Shown one piece after another: positions 43,786 to 52,116 of a stretch of DNA of 64,000 bases (the first letter of the stretch is position 1; each line of letters starts with the position of its first letter). The notes under the pieces are model-generated. The model was not told the origin of the DNA. It saw nothing but the letters and a program-made list of their open reading frames with translations, and made no database searches. Where the stretch lies: positions 496,001 to 560,000 of the forward strand of contig NZ_FOKM01000001.1 in NCBI RefSeq assembly GCF_900111905.1, given 5' to 3'. Origin of the DNA: Rhizobium sp. NFR07. Its GTDB lineage: Bacteria; Pseudomonadota; Alphaproteobacteria; Rhizobiales; Rhizobiaceae. A program made the position numbers and the translations under genes.

Positions 43786-44726
43786 CAGTATCGCACCCTC
43801 GGATCGACCAGCAGATAGAGCATGTCGATGATGAAATTGATCAGCACATAGAGCCCGGCGATGATCAGCAGCGCGCCCTGGATGACCGGATAGTCACGGC
43901 GCAGCACGGCCGAGACGACGAGGTTTCCGACACCCGGAAGGCCGAAGACGGTTTCGGTGACGACCGCGCCGGAGATCAACACCGCCGCGGTCAGGCCGAT
44001 CACCGTCAGGATCGGGATCAGCGCGTTCTTCAGCGCATGGCGCAGCACCACGGTCCGCTCCGTCACACCCTTGGCCCTGGCGGTGCGGATATAATCGTCG
44101 CCAAGCACATCCAGCATGGAAGCGCGGGTGAAGCGCAGGATCAGCGCCGACGAGACGATACCGAGCGCGAAGGCCGGAAGCGTCAGGTGATACATGCGCT
44201 CGAGGAAACTGCTGCCCGGCCCGCCATAGCCGGAGACCGGAAACAGGCCCAGCCTGACGGAAAAAAACTGCATCAGCACAAGGCCGAGCCAGAAGCTCGG
44301 GATGCTCGCCGCCAGCATGGCGATCGTGGTCGCGGCCTGGTCGACGAAGGAGCCGCGCTTGTAGGCGGCATAGATGCCGATCGGCAGCGCGATGATGCTC
44401 GCGATCGCAAGCGAGAAGAGCGTCAGGAAGAAGGTCGGTTCGGCCCGATCGAGAAGCGCAGACGTCACCGGCATGTTGAGGAAGATCGACTGGCCGAGAT
44501 CGCCCTTCAGCAACTGGCCGAGATAGAAGACGTATTGGACCAGCAGATTCTGATCGAGCCCGAGGCGTGACCTCAGCGCCTCGATATCCTGCGGGCTGGC
44601 ATCCGGACCGAGCATGACGGCAGCCGGATCGCCCGGCGTGACGCGCAGGATCACGAAGACGATGGTGACGACGAGAAACATCACCACGACCATGCCCAGA
44701 AGGCGCTGGAGAATATACCGTGCCAT
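43785..44726 (-). CDS. Peptide/nickel-type ABC permease (DppB/OppB-like)
   Basis: 313-aa permease with six helices and the typical N-terminus M-A-R-Y-I-L-Q-R-L-L-G-M. The EAA-like loop R-T-A-R-A-K-G-V-T-E-R-T-V-V-L-R-H-A-L-K-N-A near 210 and the downstream E-T-V-F-G-L-P-G-V-G motif are diagnostic for the DppB group. It pairs with the DppC-like protein encoded next, forming the channel for the substrate delivered by the binding protein. Confidence 0.9.
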   Translation of the reverse strand: MARYILQRLLGMVVVMFLVVTIVFVILRVTPGDPAAVMLGPDASPQDIEALRSRLGLDQNLLVQYVFYLGQLLKGDLGQSIFLNMPVTSALLDRAEPTFFLTLFSLAIASIIALPIGIYAAYKRGSFVDQAATTIAMLAASIPSFWLGLVLMQFFSVRLGLFPVSGYGGPGSSFLERMYHLTLPAFALGIVSSALILRFTRASMLDVLGDDYIRTARAKGVTERTVVLRHALKNALIPILTVIGLTAAVLISGAVVTETVFGLPGVGNLVVSAVLRRDYPVIQGALLIIAGLYVLINFIIDMLYLLVDPRVRY

Positions 44727-44820
44727 TCACTTACCTGTTCACGTGTCCCCTCGCCTCTCTGCTTGTGCGTAGAGGCTGGCGGACGGGTGCCGGAGGCTTC
44801 CGGCACCCGCTTCCTCGTGC

Positions 44821-46347
44821 TTACTTCGTCAGGGAGGCATTCCAGAAATAGGGCCACGGCGCAGGATCGACCCCTTCGAGCTTGGTCGACTTGGCCGACA
44901 CGGCATTGAAGTCGCCGATCTTCATGAAGGGGATGTCGTCATACATCGCCTTCTGGACGTCGGCCCACAATGCCACACGCTTGGCCGGATCCACTTCCGA
45001 GGTGAAGGCATCGACGGCCGTCTTGCGGGCCGGCGTATCCCACCAGCCGGGAGAGCTGGTCGACAGCGATCCGATCAGCGCCGGCTCCGGCAGGAACGGG
45101 CTGTGGGTGATATAGATATCCCAGAGACCCTTGTCGGCACGGCGCTGGGTCAGCGTCGCCCAGTCCACCACCTGCATGTCGACGGTGAAGCCGGCAAGCT
45201 TCAGATATTCCGCCGCGACCTGCGCCATCTTGTAGTGGAATTCGTACTGGCGGCTGGTCAGGATGCGGATCGGTTCGCCGTTATATCCGGCCTCTTTCGC
45301 AGCCTCTGCTGCGCCTTCCGGGTCGGCGACATTGTAATTGCCCTTGACGCCGGCATCCGTGCTCCAGGAAAAGTTGCTCGGATAGATATTGCCGTCGAGC
45401 GCGTAGAATTCCGTGCTGCCGAAGGCCGCCGCCAGCATGTCTTCCATGCTGAGCGCCTGGCGGATCGCCTTGCGAACCGCAACATTCTTCGCCGAGCCTT
45501 CGGCGGTGTTGAAGACGAAGACCGGATAACCGAACGGCTTCAGCACGACCGGCTGGGTGGCCGAGGAACCCTTCAGGCGATCGAAGGATTCGACCGGCAG
45601 GGAATCGATATAGTCATACTGTCCGGAAATCGCCGCTTCGACGCGGGTATTGGCGTCCGGCACCGGCACGAAGCGGATCTCGTCGAGATACTGATGGCGC
45701 GCGCCGCCATAACCCGTCGCCTCTTCGCTGCGCGACTTGTAGCCGTCGAAGCGGACGAGCTGGATATACTGGTCGGCCTTGCGCTCCTTGAGCATATAGG
45801 GGCCGGTTCCGATGAATTCCTTCATCGGCTCGTCCTGCTTTTCGGCCGGAAGAACGATCGCGGCGGAATTGTTGAAGGCGAGCAGCGAGGTCAATGGTGC
45901 ATAGGGCTGCTTCAGCGTGATCGTCACCGTCGAAGGGTCGGTCGCAGCGATCGTGTCGACGAAACCGGCGACCTGCTTGCCGCGCGAGGCAAGCTTGATC
46001 CAGCGGTTCAGCGACGCGACCACGTCGTCGGATGCCATGTCCGAACCGTCGTGGAATTTGATGCCGGACCTCAGCTTGATCGTATAGGTCTTGCCGTCGG
46101 CGGAGATCTCCGGAAGGCTCTCGGCCAGAAGCGGCGTCACGTTCCAGCCCTTGTCGAACGTATAGAGCGTCTCGAACATGTGCTGGGTGACGATCCCGAC
46201 CAGATCGGCCGTCGAGGCCATCGGATCGAGTGTCGGCGGCTCGCCGATCGTGGCGACGTTCAATACGCCGCCCTTTTCCTGTGCCCAGAGAGATTGAGGT
46301 GTTACGATGGCCGCAGCGGCCACAAGCAGTGCGATCTTCAAGTTCAT
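44821..46347 (-). CDS. Peptide-type ABC transporter substrate-binding protein (SBP_bac_5)
   Basis: 508 aa from ATG 46347 with a signal peptide (M-N-L-K-I-A-L-L-V-A-A-A-A-I-V-T, cleavage after S-L-W-A near residue 21). Cluster-C binding protein with the family signature beginning W-N-V-T-P-L-L-A-E-S-L and the Y-T-I-K-L-R-S-G-I-K-F-H-D-G segment near 85. It delivers a peptide-like or other bulky ligand to the two permeases. It heads the operon SBP-DppB-DppC-amidohydrolase-RidA, with an operator-like motif 12 nt before the ATG. Confidence 0.9.
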   Translation of the reverse strand: MNLKIALLVAAAAIVTPQSLWAQEKGGVLNVATIGEPPTLDPMASTADLVGIVTQHMFETLYTFDKGWNVTPLLAESLPEISADGKTYTIKLRSGIKFHDGSDMASDDVVASLNRWIKLASRGKQVAGFVDTIAATDPSTVTITLKQPYAPLTSLLAFNNSAAIVLPAEKQDEPMKEFIGTGPYMLKERKADQYIQLVRFDGYKSRSEEATGYGGARHQYLDEIRFVPVPDANTRVEAAISGQYDYIDSLPVESFDRLKGSSATQPVVLKPFGYPVFVFNTAEGSAKNVAVRKAIRQALSMEDMLAAAFGSTEFYALDGNIYPSNFSWSTDAGVKGNYNVADPEGAAEAAKEAGYNGEPIRILTSRQYEFHYKMAQVAAEYLKLAGFTVDMQVVDWATLTQRRADKGLWDIYITHSPFLPEPALIGSLSTSSPGWWDTPARKTAVDAFTSEVDPAKRVALWADVQKAMYDDIPFMKIGDFNAVSAKSTKLEGVDPAPWPYFWNASLTK

Positions 46348-46358
46348 TGTCGTTCCCG

Positions 46359-46374
46359 CTATTACATTATTATG
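46359..46374. promoter_or_regulatory. Probable IclR operator, copy 2
   Basis: CTATTACATTATTATG, which read on the minus strand matches the motif at 40271-40286 at 15 of 16 positions. It lies 12 nt before the ATG of the substrate-binding protein gene, a position that would block transcription or translation start when bound. Confidence 0.55.
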
Positions 46375-46459
46375 AAACATAGAACCTAATTACAGAATAT
46401 CGCGATCGTGGCGGCTGTCAATGCGCTTCCCTGCAGATCCGACAAACATGCCCGAAATG

Positions 46460-46494
46460 CAAAAAGCCGCGGACGGGAATACCCGTCCACGGCT
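46460..46494 (-). terminator. Intrinsic terminator of the amino-acid ABC operon
   Basis: On the minus strand AGCCGTGGACGGG pairs with CCCGTCCGCGGCT over a 4-nt loop with one mismatch, and the stem runs straight into TTTTT. It lies 48 nt after the ABM-like gene's stop and so ends that operon before the divergent-looking region of the next one. Confidence 0.85.
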
Positions 46495-46541
46495 CATGGA
46501 ATTTGGATAGCGATTGATCTTTAAGTTAAGCGGCCAGGCGT

Positions 46542-46865
46542 TCAGCTCAGCGCGAGATCGAAGACGTGGTGATGGATATGCCCGTCGAACATTTCCATCA
46601 GGCCCTTGGTCATTTCCCGGCTTTCATAACGGACCGGGGATTCAAGAGCGGCGGCCAGCGCCTCGCGGCTGTCATAGGCGGTCCAGAGCGCCATCGGATA
46701 GGATGGAGCCCCCTCGTCACGCTCGACATTGTAGAGCACTTTCACTTCGCGGATGCCCGGGAATTTGAGCCACATGGGCATCAGTTTCTCGGCCACATAG
46801 GCCTTGAACGCGTCTTCCTTGCCGGCATGGATTGCACCTTCGAAGAAGGCTTCACGAATGATCAT
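46542..46865 (-). CDS. Small dimeric alpha/beta-barrel (ABM/EthD-like) protein
   Basis: 107-aa single-domain protein: M-I-I-R-E-A-F-F-E-G-A-I, F-P-G-I-R-E-V-K-V-L-Y-N and Y-P-M-A-L-W-T-A-Y-D-S-R-E-A-L fit the ferredoxin-like fold of antibiotic-biosynthesis-monooxygenase/EthD proteins. The C-terminal H-I-H-H-H-V-F could bind a metal, though it may be structural. It is the last gene of the operon, 12 nt after the hydroxyacid dehydrogenase, so it may act on the same compound. Catalytic function is not certain. Confidence 0.68.
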   Translation of the reverse strand: MIIREAFFEGAIHAGKEDAFKAYVAEKLMPMWLKFPGIREVKVLYNVERDEGAPSYPMALWTAYDSREALAAALESPVRYESREMTKGLMEMFDGHIHHHVFDLALS

Positions 46866-46877
46866 GACTTGATGCTT

Positions 46878-47816
46878 TCAGTTGATGGTGGTCAGCGGCT
46901 TTTCACCGGCGAAATGGGCGGCGAGGTTCTTCAGCACGAGGTCGCCCATCGCCATGCGGGTCTCCAGCGTCGCGCTGCCGACATGGGGCATCAGCACCGT
47001 GTTCGGCGCGGTGAAGAATTCCTCGCGGATATTCGGCTCGTTGACGAAGACGTCGAGGCCCGCCCCGGCAATGCCCCCATTGTTGAGGGCCGTGAGCAGT
47101 GCATCCTCATCGACGACCGTGCCGCGGGCGATGTTGATCAGATAGCCCTTCGGCCCGAGCGCCTTCAGCATCTCGGCATCGACGATATTGCGCGTCTCGG
47201 CGGTCGCCGCGATCACGACGCAGAGCACATCACTGTCTTCCGCAAGTTCGGCAGGCGAGGCACAGGCCTGCCAGTCGCTGTCGGTAACCGGCGAGCGGTT
47301 CCAGTAGCGCACCGACATGCCGAAGGCTTCCGCCTTGCGGCCGAAGGCCTTGCCGATCTGGCCGAGGCCGAGAATACCGAGTCGCTTGCCCTTGGGGCTG
47401 ATGCCGAGCGGAAAGCCGCCCTTCGGCCACTGGCCTGCACGCACATAGGCATCGCCGACGGCGATATGGCGAAGAAGCGCAAGCATCAGCGCAATGCCGG
47501 TATCGGCAACATCATCGGTCAGCACGCCAAGCGTCGTCGCAACATCGATATTGCGGGCGCGGGCAAGCTTGAGGTCGATCCGGTCTGTCCCCACGCCGTT
47601 GACGGCAATCACGCCGAGATTGGGCAGCTTTTCGATCCACTCGTTTGAGAGCCCCGTCCCGCCACCGGTTGCCACGGCACGGATCGTCGGCAATGCCGCC
47701 TCGAGCGTCTGCTTCTCAGCCTCGTTATAGAGGCGGTGGACGGTGTAGATCGCGTCGAGCTGGTCCTCAATCGCCTGCATCATCGGTTCGACCAGAAGAA
47801 TATCCGGCTTCATCAC
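46878..47816 (-). CDS. D-isomer-specific 2-hydroxyacid dehydrogenase
   Basis: 312-aa NAD(P)-dependent dehydrogenase. Rossmann motif L-G-I-L-G-L-G-Q-I-G-K-A-F near 147; R near 230 in I-N-I-A-R-G-T-V-V-D-E; E near 260 in F-V-N-E-P; and H near 280 in L-M-P-H-V-G-S-A-T. This is the full R-E-H catalytic set of glyoxylate/hydroxypyruvate reductase-like enzymes. The R-S after beta-2 (Y-W-N-R-S-P) hints at NADPH use. Lying in an amino-acid ABC operon, it could reduce the 2-oxo acid derived from the imported amino acid. Confidence 0.88.
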   Translation of the reverse strand: MMKPDILLVEPMMQAIEDQLDAIYTVHRLYNEAEKQTLEAALPTIRAVATGGGTGLSNEWIEKLPNLGVIAVNGVGTDRIDLKLARARNIDVATTLGVLTDDVADTGIALMLALLRHIAVGDAYVRAGQWPKGGFPLGISPKGKRLGILGLGQIGKAFGRKAEAFGMSVRYWNRSPVTDSDWQACASPAELAEDSDVLCVVIAATAETRNIVDAEMLKALGPKGYLINIARGTVVDEDALLTALNNGGIAGAGLDVFVNEPNIREEFFTAPNTVLMPHVGSATLETRMAMGDLVLKNLAAHFAGEKPLTTIN

Positions 47817-47854
47817 TCACATCCTGCTTGTCTGTGTTCGGCGCTGCCGCGGCG

Positions 47855-48634
47855 TTAGGAAATCTGGCCGAGGAAGTTCTTCAGGCGCTCGTTCTGCGGA
47901 TTGCCGAAGAACGTGTCGGGCGGGCCCATTTCGAGAATTTCGCCGCGATCCATGAAGATCACCCGGTCGGCAACCTGCCGCGCGAAACCCATTTCGTGGG
48001 TCACGCAGAGCATGGTCATGCCTTCCCTGGCGAGGTCGATCATCGTGTCGAGCACTTCCTTGACCATTTCCGGGTCGAGTGCCGAGGTCGGCTCGTCGAA
48101 CAGCATGATCTTCGGGTTCATGCAGAGCGCGCGGGCGATCGCGACACGCTGCTGCTGGCCGCCGGAAAGCTGGGCGGGATATTTGTCCGCCTGCTCGGGA
48201 ATACGCACGCGCTCCAGAAAGCGCCGTGCGGTCTTCTCGGCCTCGGCCTTGGAGACGCCGCGCACCTTCATTGGCGCCAGCGTGCAATTTTCCAAGACGG
48301 TCATATGCGGAAAAAGGTTGAAGCTCTGAAAGACCATGCCGGTCTCCTGGCGCACCAGATCGACATTCTTGCCCCCGGCCGTCAGGTCGTGGCCGTCGAC
48401 GACGATCTTGCCCTGCTGGATCACTTCCAGCTGGTTGATGCAGCGGATCAGCGTCGACTTGCCGGAACCCGAGGGCCCACAGATGACGATGCGCTCGCCG
48501 CGATTGACCTCGAGATTGACGTCCTTCAGGGCGTGGTAGGCGCCATACCACTTGTTGACGCCTTCCATGCGCACAGCCAGATCGGAGCTCCCCGGCACGG
48601 CCGCCGCAGCTGCGTTTGCTTTTGCCTCGGTCAT
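47855..48634 (-). CDS. Polar amino-acid ABC transporter ATPase
   Basis: 259-aa ATPase. Walker [10 protein letters not shown] near 55, the polar-amino-acid-type Q-loop [11 protein letters not shown] near 100, signature L-S-G-G-Q-Q-Q-R near 155 and Walker [19 protein letters not shown] precedes ATG 48634. With the binding protein and two permeases upstream it completes a GlnQ/HisP-type importer. Confidence 0.92.
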   Translation of the reverse strand: MTEAKANAAAAAVPGSSDLAVRMEGVNKWYGAYHALKDVNLEVNRGERIVICGPSGSGKSTLIRCINQLEVIQQGKIVVDGHDLTAGGKNVDLVRQETGMVFQSFNLFPHMTVLENCTLAPMKVRGVSKAEAEKTARRFLERVRIPEQADKYPAQLSGGQQQRVAIARALCMNPKIMLFDEPTSALDPEMVKEVLDTMIDLAREGMTMLCVTHEMGFARQVADRVIFMDRGEILEMGPPDTFFGNPQNERLKNFLGQIS

Positions 48635-48658
48635 GCGAGGAACTCCTCTAAATCCGAC

Positions 48659-49462
48659 TTACTTCTTGGCTTCCGTAACGAAATCCGGAAGCGGCGAACC
48701 GAGCCACTTTTCGTGGATCTTGTTCAGATCGCCATCCGCCTTGGCCTTCTCGACAAAAGCGTTGACAGCCGTCAACAATTCGGCCGAGCCCTTGCGCACT
48801 GCGATTCCCTGAACCTGCTGGCTGAGCTGAAGCTTCTGGTCGAAACGGCCCGGAGCGGCCTGTTCGATCTGGGTCGCGACGACGTTGGAGACACCGATCA
48901 GCTCGACCTGGCCGGAGAGAAGCGCCTGCACGGCGCTCGCATCGTCGTCGAAACGCTGGATCTTGGCATCGGCCGGCGCGATCTTGGTCACGGCGGTGTC
49001 CTGCGTCGAGGCGCGGGCGACGCCGATCGTCTTGCCGGACAGGTCTTCCGGCTTGGAAACCGCGGTGTCGGCGGCGCCGAAGACGCCGATCGAAATGCCG
49101 GCATAGGGCTGCGAGAAGTCGACGTTCTTGGCGCGCTCCTCGGTGATGCCGAGCGACGCGACGAGCAGGTCGACCTGGTTGCTCTGCAGGTAGGGGATGC
49201 GGTTCGGGCCGGTCACCGGAACGATCTGCACCTTGACGCCCCATGCTTCGCCCAGAAGCTTGGCAACGTCGGCGTCATAACCGTCCGGCTCGTTCGAGGT
49301 GTTCATGATGCCGAAGGGCGGGAAGTCGACCATCATGCCGACCTTGACCGTGCCGGCCTGCTTGATGCTGTCGACGGTCTGCGCGGTTGCGAGCGAAGCC
49401 GTTGCTCCGAACACCATTGCTGCGCCGATGCCTGCCATTGCGATGCGCCGTGTGATATTCAT
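48659..49462 (-). CDS. Polar amino-acid ABC transporter substrate-binding protein
   Basis: 267 aa with a signal peptide (M-N-I-T-R-R-I-A-M-A-G-I-G-A-A-M-V-F-G, cleaved near A-T-A-Q). SBP_bac_3 fold: G-T-V-K-V-G-M-M-V-D-F-P-P-F-G near 35, N-R-I-P-Y-L-Q-S-N-Q-V-D-L near 90 and the late E-L-L-T-A-V-N-A-F-V. Ligand is a polar amino acid or derivative. The R-x-x-x-x-x-x-x-x-D ligand-binding pair seems present, but the exact specificity cannot be read. Confidence 0.9.
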   Translation of the reverse strand: MNITRRIAMAGIGAAMVFGATASLATAQTVDSIKQAGTVKVGMMVDFPPFGIMNTSNEPDGYDADVAKLLGEAWGVKVQIVPVTGPNRIPYLQSNQVDLLVASLGITEERAKNVDFSQPYAGISIGVFGAADTAVSKPEDLSGKTIGVARASTQDTAVTKIAPADAKIQRFDDDASAVQALLSGQVELIGVSNVVATQIEQAAPGRFDQKLQLSQQVQGIAVRKGSAELLTAVNAFVEKAKADGDLNKIHEKWLGSPLPDFVTEAKK

Positions 49463-49512
49463 GTGTTCCTACCCTTCCGTTGCGCCGGCATCCTCCTGCC
49501 GGCTTGGGCCGG

Positions 49513-50172
49513 TCAACGCGCTGTCGACCGGGAAAATTTCACTTCCATGCGCCGTGCCAGAAGCGACAGCGGCCAGCACAAGATGAAGTAGACCGCCGCC
49601 ACCGTGCCGAACACCATGAACGGGCTGAATGTCGCATTGTTGATGATCTGGCCCTGACGCGTCAGCTCGGTGAAGCCGATGATCGCGGCAAGCGACGTGC
49701 CCTTGATCAGCTGTACGAGAAAACCGACGGTCGGCGCCACCGCGATCCGTGCCGCCTGCGGCAGGATCACGTAGCGCATCCGGTCATAGTAGCGCAGGCC
49801 GAGTGCGGTTGCGGCTTCCCGCTGGCCGGGCGCCACCGCCTCGATGCAGCCGCGCCAGATTTCGCCGAGAAACGCGCTGGCATGCAGCGTCAGTGCGACC
49901 GCCGCGGCAAGCCAGGGATTGATGGCAAAGCCCATGATGTTCATGCCGAAGAACACCAGGAATAGCTGCATCAGCAAGGGTGTTCCCTGGAAAATGCGGA
50001 TGAAGCCGGTCGCGATCAGCCGCGGCCACCGGGCGTCCGACACGCGCACCAGTGCGATGAACAGGCCGCCGATGCCACCGCCGGCAAAGGCGATCGCCGA
50101 CAGCGCGATCGTCCACTGCGCCGCCATGACGATGATCATGAATTCGTTCCAGCCGAAAGGTCTGATCAGCAT
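49513..50172 (-). CDS. Polar amino-acid ABC permease (HisM/GlnP type), second
   Basis: 219-aa permease, about five helices. The family motif F-R-x-x-P is seen as R-I-F-Q-G-T-P-L-L-M-Q near 60 and the EAA loop is E-A-A-T-A-L-G-L-R-Y-Y near 120 (Q-R-E-A-A-T). Fourteen nt after the first permease, with GGAGGAC before the ATG. Forms the heterodimeric channel with that permease. Confidence 0.9.
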   Translation of the reverse strand: MLIRPFGWNEFMIIVMAAQWTIALSAIAFAGGGIGGLFIALVRVSDARWPRLIATGFIRIFQGTPLLMQLFLVFFGMNIMGFAINPWLAAAVALTLHASAFLGEIWRGCIEAVAPGQREAATALGLRYYDRMRYVILPQAARIAVAPTVGFLVQLIKGTSLAAIIGFTELTRQGQIINNATFSPFMVFGTVAAVYFILCWPLSLLARRMEVKFSRSTAR

Positions 50173-50185
50173 GGTCCAGTCCTCC

Positions 50186-50854
50186 TCAGCGGCTCAACGG
50201 ATAACGGAAGGCAGCCTTCTCGATCAGCGAGAAGACGGCGGAAAAGCCGATCGACATGACCAGATACATGGCGGTGATGACGATATAGACCTCGAAGCTG
50301 GCAAAGGTCGCCGACTGCAGGTCGTTGCCGGCAGCCGCGAGATCATCGGCGGAGATCGCCGAGACGACGCTCGATGTCAGCATCAGATAGATGAACTGGC
50401 TGGTCAGCGCCGGATAGACGGTCCTGAGTGCCGGTTTCATGATGATGTAGCGGAAGATCTGCAGCTTGGAGAGGCCGAGTGCGGTCCCCGCTTCCACCTG
50501 CCCCTTCTGGATCGACTCGATGCCCGCGCGGATGATTTCCGTGCCGTAGGCACCGAAATTGACCACCAGCGCCAGCAATGCGGCGCTATTGGGTGACAGG
50601 CGCAGGCCGAGAGCCGGCAGGCCGAAGAAGATGAAGAAGATCTGCACCAGGAAGGGCGTGTTGCGGATGATCTCGATATAGGCATCGATCACCCAGCGCA
50701 GCGGCGCCACGCGGGATGTCTTCCCCGCAGCACAGAGGATCGAGACGATCAGGCCGAGGATCATCGCGCCGCAGGAAAGCTGAACGGTCACCCACGCGCC
50801 AAGCAAGAGCTTGTCGAAACCTGCCAATACCGGTGCAAAGTTGAAATCGTACAA
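50186..50854 (-). CDS. Polar amino-acid ABC permease (HisQ/GlnP type), first
   Basis: 222 aa from TTG 50854 (M-Y-D-F-N-F-A-P-V-L), placed 5 nt after GGAGGAG; the GTG at 50887 would put the ribosome-binding site inside the gene. Motifs: I-E-I-I-R-N-T-P-F-L-V-Q near 60 and E-A-G-T-A-L-G-L-S-K-L-Q (EAA loop) near 135. First gene of the importer operon, 66 bp downstream of a perfect 13-bp palindrome. Confidence 0.9.
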   Translation of the reverse strand: MYDFNFAPVLAGFDKLLLGAWVTVQLSCGAMILGLIVSILCAAGKTSRVAPLRWVIDAYIEIIRNTPFLVQIFFIFFGLPALGLRLSPNSAALLALVVNFGAYGTEIIRAGIESIQKGQVEAGTALGLSKLQIFRYIIMKPALRTVYPALTSQFIYLMLTSSVVSAISADDLAAAGNDLQSATFASFEVYIVITAMYLVMSIGFSAVFSLIEKAAFRYPLSR

Positions 50855-50919
50855 CGAGGCTCCTCCACCATCGCTTATTGCGCGCACTCCTCAGCAGCGC
50901 TTTGGATCGATCTAATTGG

Positions 50920-50932
50920 GTTGTCAGACAAC
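50920..50932. promoter_or_regulatory. Perfect palindromic operator upstream of the amino-acid ABC operon
   Basis: GTTGTCAGACAAC, an exact 13-bp inverted repeat about one central base, 66 bp before the first permease start and directly after the LacI stop. The TTGTC/GACAA form is typical of FadR-type GntR operators, so a GntR protein encoded elsewhere may bind it; the adjacent LacI regulator is the other candidate. Confidence 0.6.
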
Positions 50933-50933
50933 G

Positions 50934-51989
50934 TCAACCCCGGGCTGTGCGTAAATCATGATCGCCTCCCCGCCAGGGCGCGCTCGACTGGCGGATCTGC
51001 AGTTTCGTCGCCTTCACGAGTTTGCGAGGCCCGATCTCGGGATGCGCCAGCCGGTCGAGAAGCAGGTTGGCGGCCCCCTCGCCGATCGCCTCCGGAAAGG
51101 TGGAGACCGATGTCAGCCGCGGCCGCATGGCGTCTGCATCGGCCACATCGTCGAAGCCGATCAGCGAGAAATCCCGCCCGACCTGAATGCCGAGATCGTA
51201 GAGCCCTGCGGAAAGGCCAAGTGCCACCACGTCGTTGAAGCAGATCACGGCAGTCGAAGCCGTCGGTCCTTCGGAGAAGAGATGTGCCGCATCGACGATC
51301 GCGGAAATCTGGTGCGGGACGCGCACGACCTTCTCGGCACCAAGGCCCTTGGCCTGCATCGCCTGCCGAAACCCCTCCACCCGCTCCTCATAAGCGGAGT
51401 GAACCGGCCCATGGACGGCGAAGGCAATCTCGCGATGGCCGAGTTCGGAAAGGTGATCGACGGCCTGACGCATCCCTTGCGCATAATCGACGCCGGCATA
51501 GTCGACCTGATCGGACACCCGGCGCAGGACCTGTACGAGCGGCAGGTGCCATTCCCCCAGGCGCTCGAGCAACCCCTCGCCCGTGCCCGCGGCCGGGCAG
51601 AGAATGATGCCGTCGACGCCATGCTCGCGCATGCGGGTCATCAGCATATCTTGGCGCCCGACCTGATCGCCGCTGTTGACCAGGATCACCACCATGCCGG
51701 CCGCATCGATCACGGTCTCGATGCCCGCCAGCAGTTCCGCGAAGAACGGGTTGGTGAGGTTGGGGATGACGACGCCGATCGTCAGGCTGCGATCGGCCCT
51801 GAGACGCGCGGCACCCATGTTGTAGACATAGCCCAGCTCCTCCATCGAGGCTTCCACGCGGGCACGGGTGTCAGCGCCGACAAGCGGGCTCTTGCGGATG
51901 ACGAGAGATGCGGTAGCCCGCGACACGCCGGCATGACGGGCGACATCGAGCAGGGTGACGCGGTTCTTCTTTCGCTGGTCGAGTGTCAT
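50934..51989 (-). CDS. LacI-family transcriptional regulator
   Basis: 351 aa from ATG 51989 (M-T-L-D-Q-R-K-K-N-R-V); the open frame continues to 52058 without support. HTH: T-L-L-D-V-A-R-H-A-G-V-S-R-A-T-A-S-L-V-I-R. Hinge helix region L-R-A-D-R-S-L-T-I-G-V-V-I-P-N, then a periplasmic-binding-protein-like effector domain (N-P-F-F-A-E-L-L-A-G-I near 75; S-L-I-G-F-D-D-V near 285). It lies immediately before, and on the same strand as, the amino-acid importer operon and is its probable local regulator. Confidence 0.88.
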   Translation of the reverse strand: MTLDQRKKNRVTLLDVARHAGVSRATASLVIRKSPLVGADTRARVEASMEELGYVYNMGAARLRADRSLTIGVVIPNLTNPFFAELLAGIETVIDAAGMVVILVNSGDQVGRQDMLMTRMREHGVDGIILCPAAGTGEGLLERLGEWHLPLVQVLRRVSDQVDYAGVDYAQGMRQAVDHLSELGHREIAFAVHGPVHSAYEERVEGFRQAMQAKGLGAEKVVRVPHQISAIVDAAHLFSEGPTASTAVICFNDVVALGLSAGLYDLGIQVGRDFSLIGFDDVADADAMRPRLTSVSTFPEAIGEGAANLLLDRLAHPEIGPRKLVKATKLQIRQSSAPWRGGDHDLRTARG

Positions 51990-52116
51990 GGCAGGAATCA
52001 CTTCGCATGGCGGGCAAGATTCGCGGGCATATAAGTGTGCCGGACGGGCAGTCGTCAATCTACGCTTGTGGATGAATCCGCGCGACGAATGCTCTTCCTC
52101 ATGAATTCATTCGAAA

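Noticed and set aside
47645..49591. 648-codon plus-strand frame across the amino-acid ABC operon
   Set aside because: It spans three well-supported minus-strand genes and their junctions, so it cannot be a gene in its own right.
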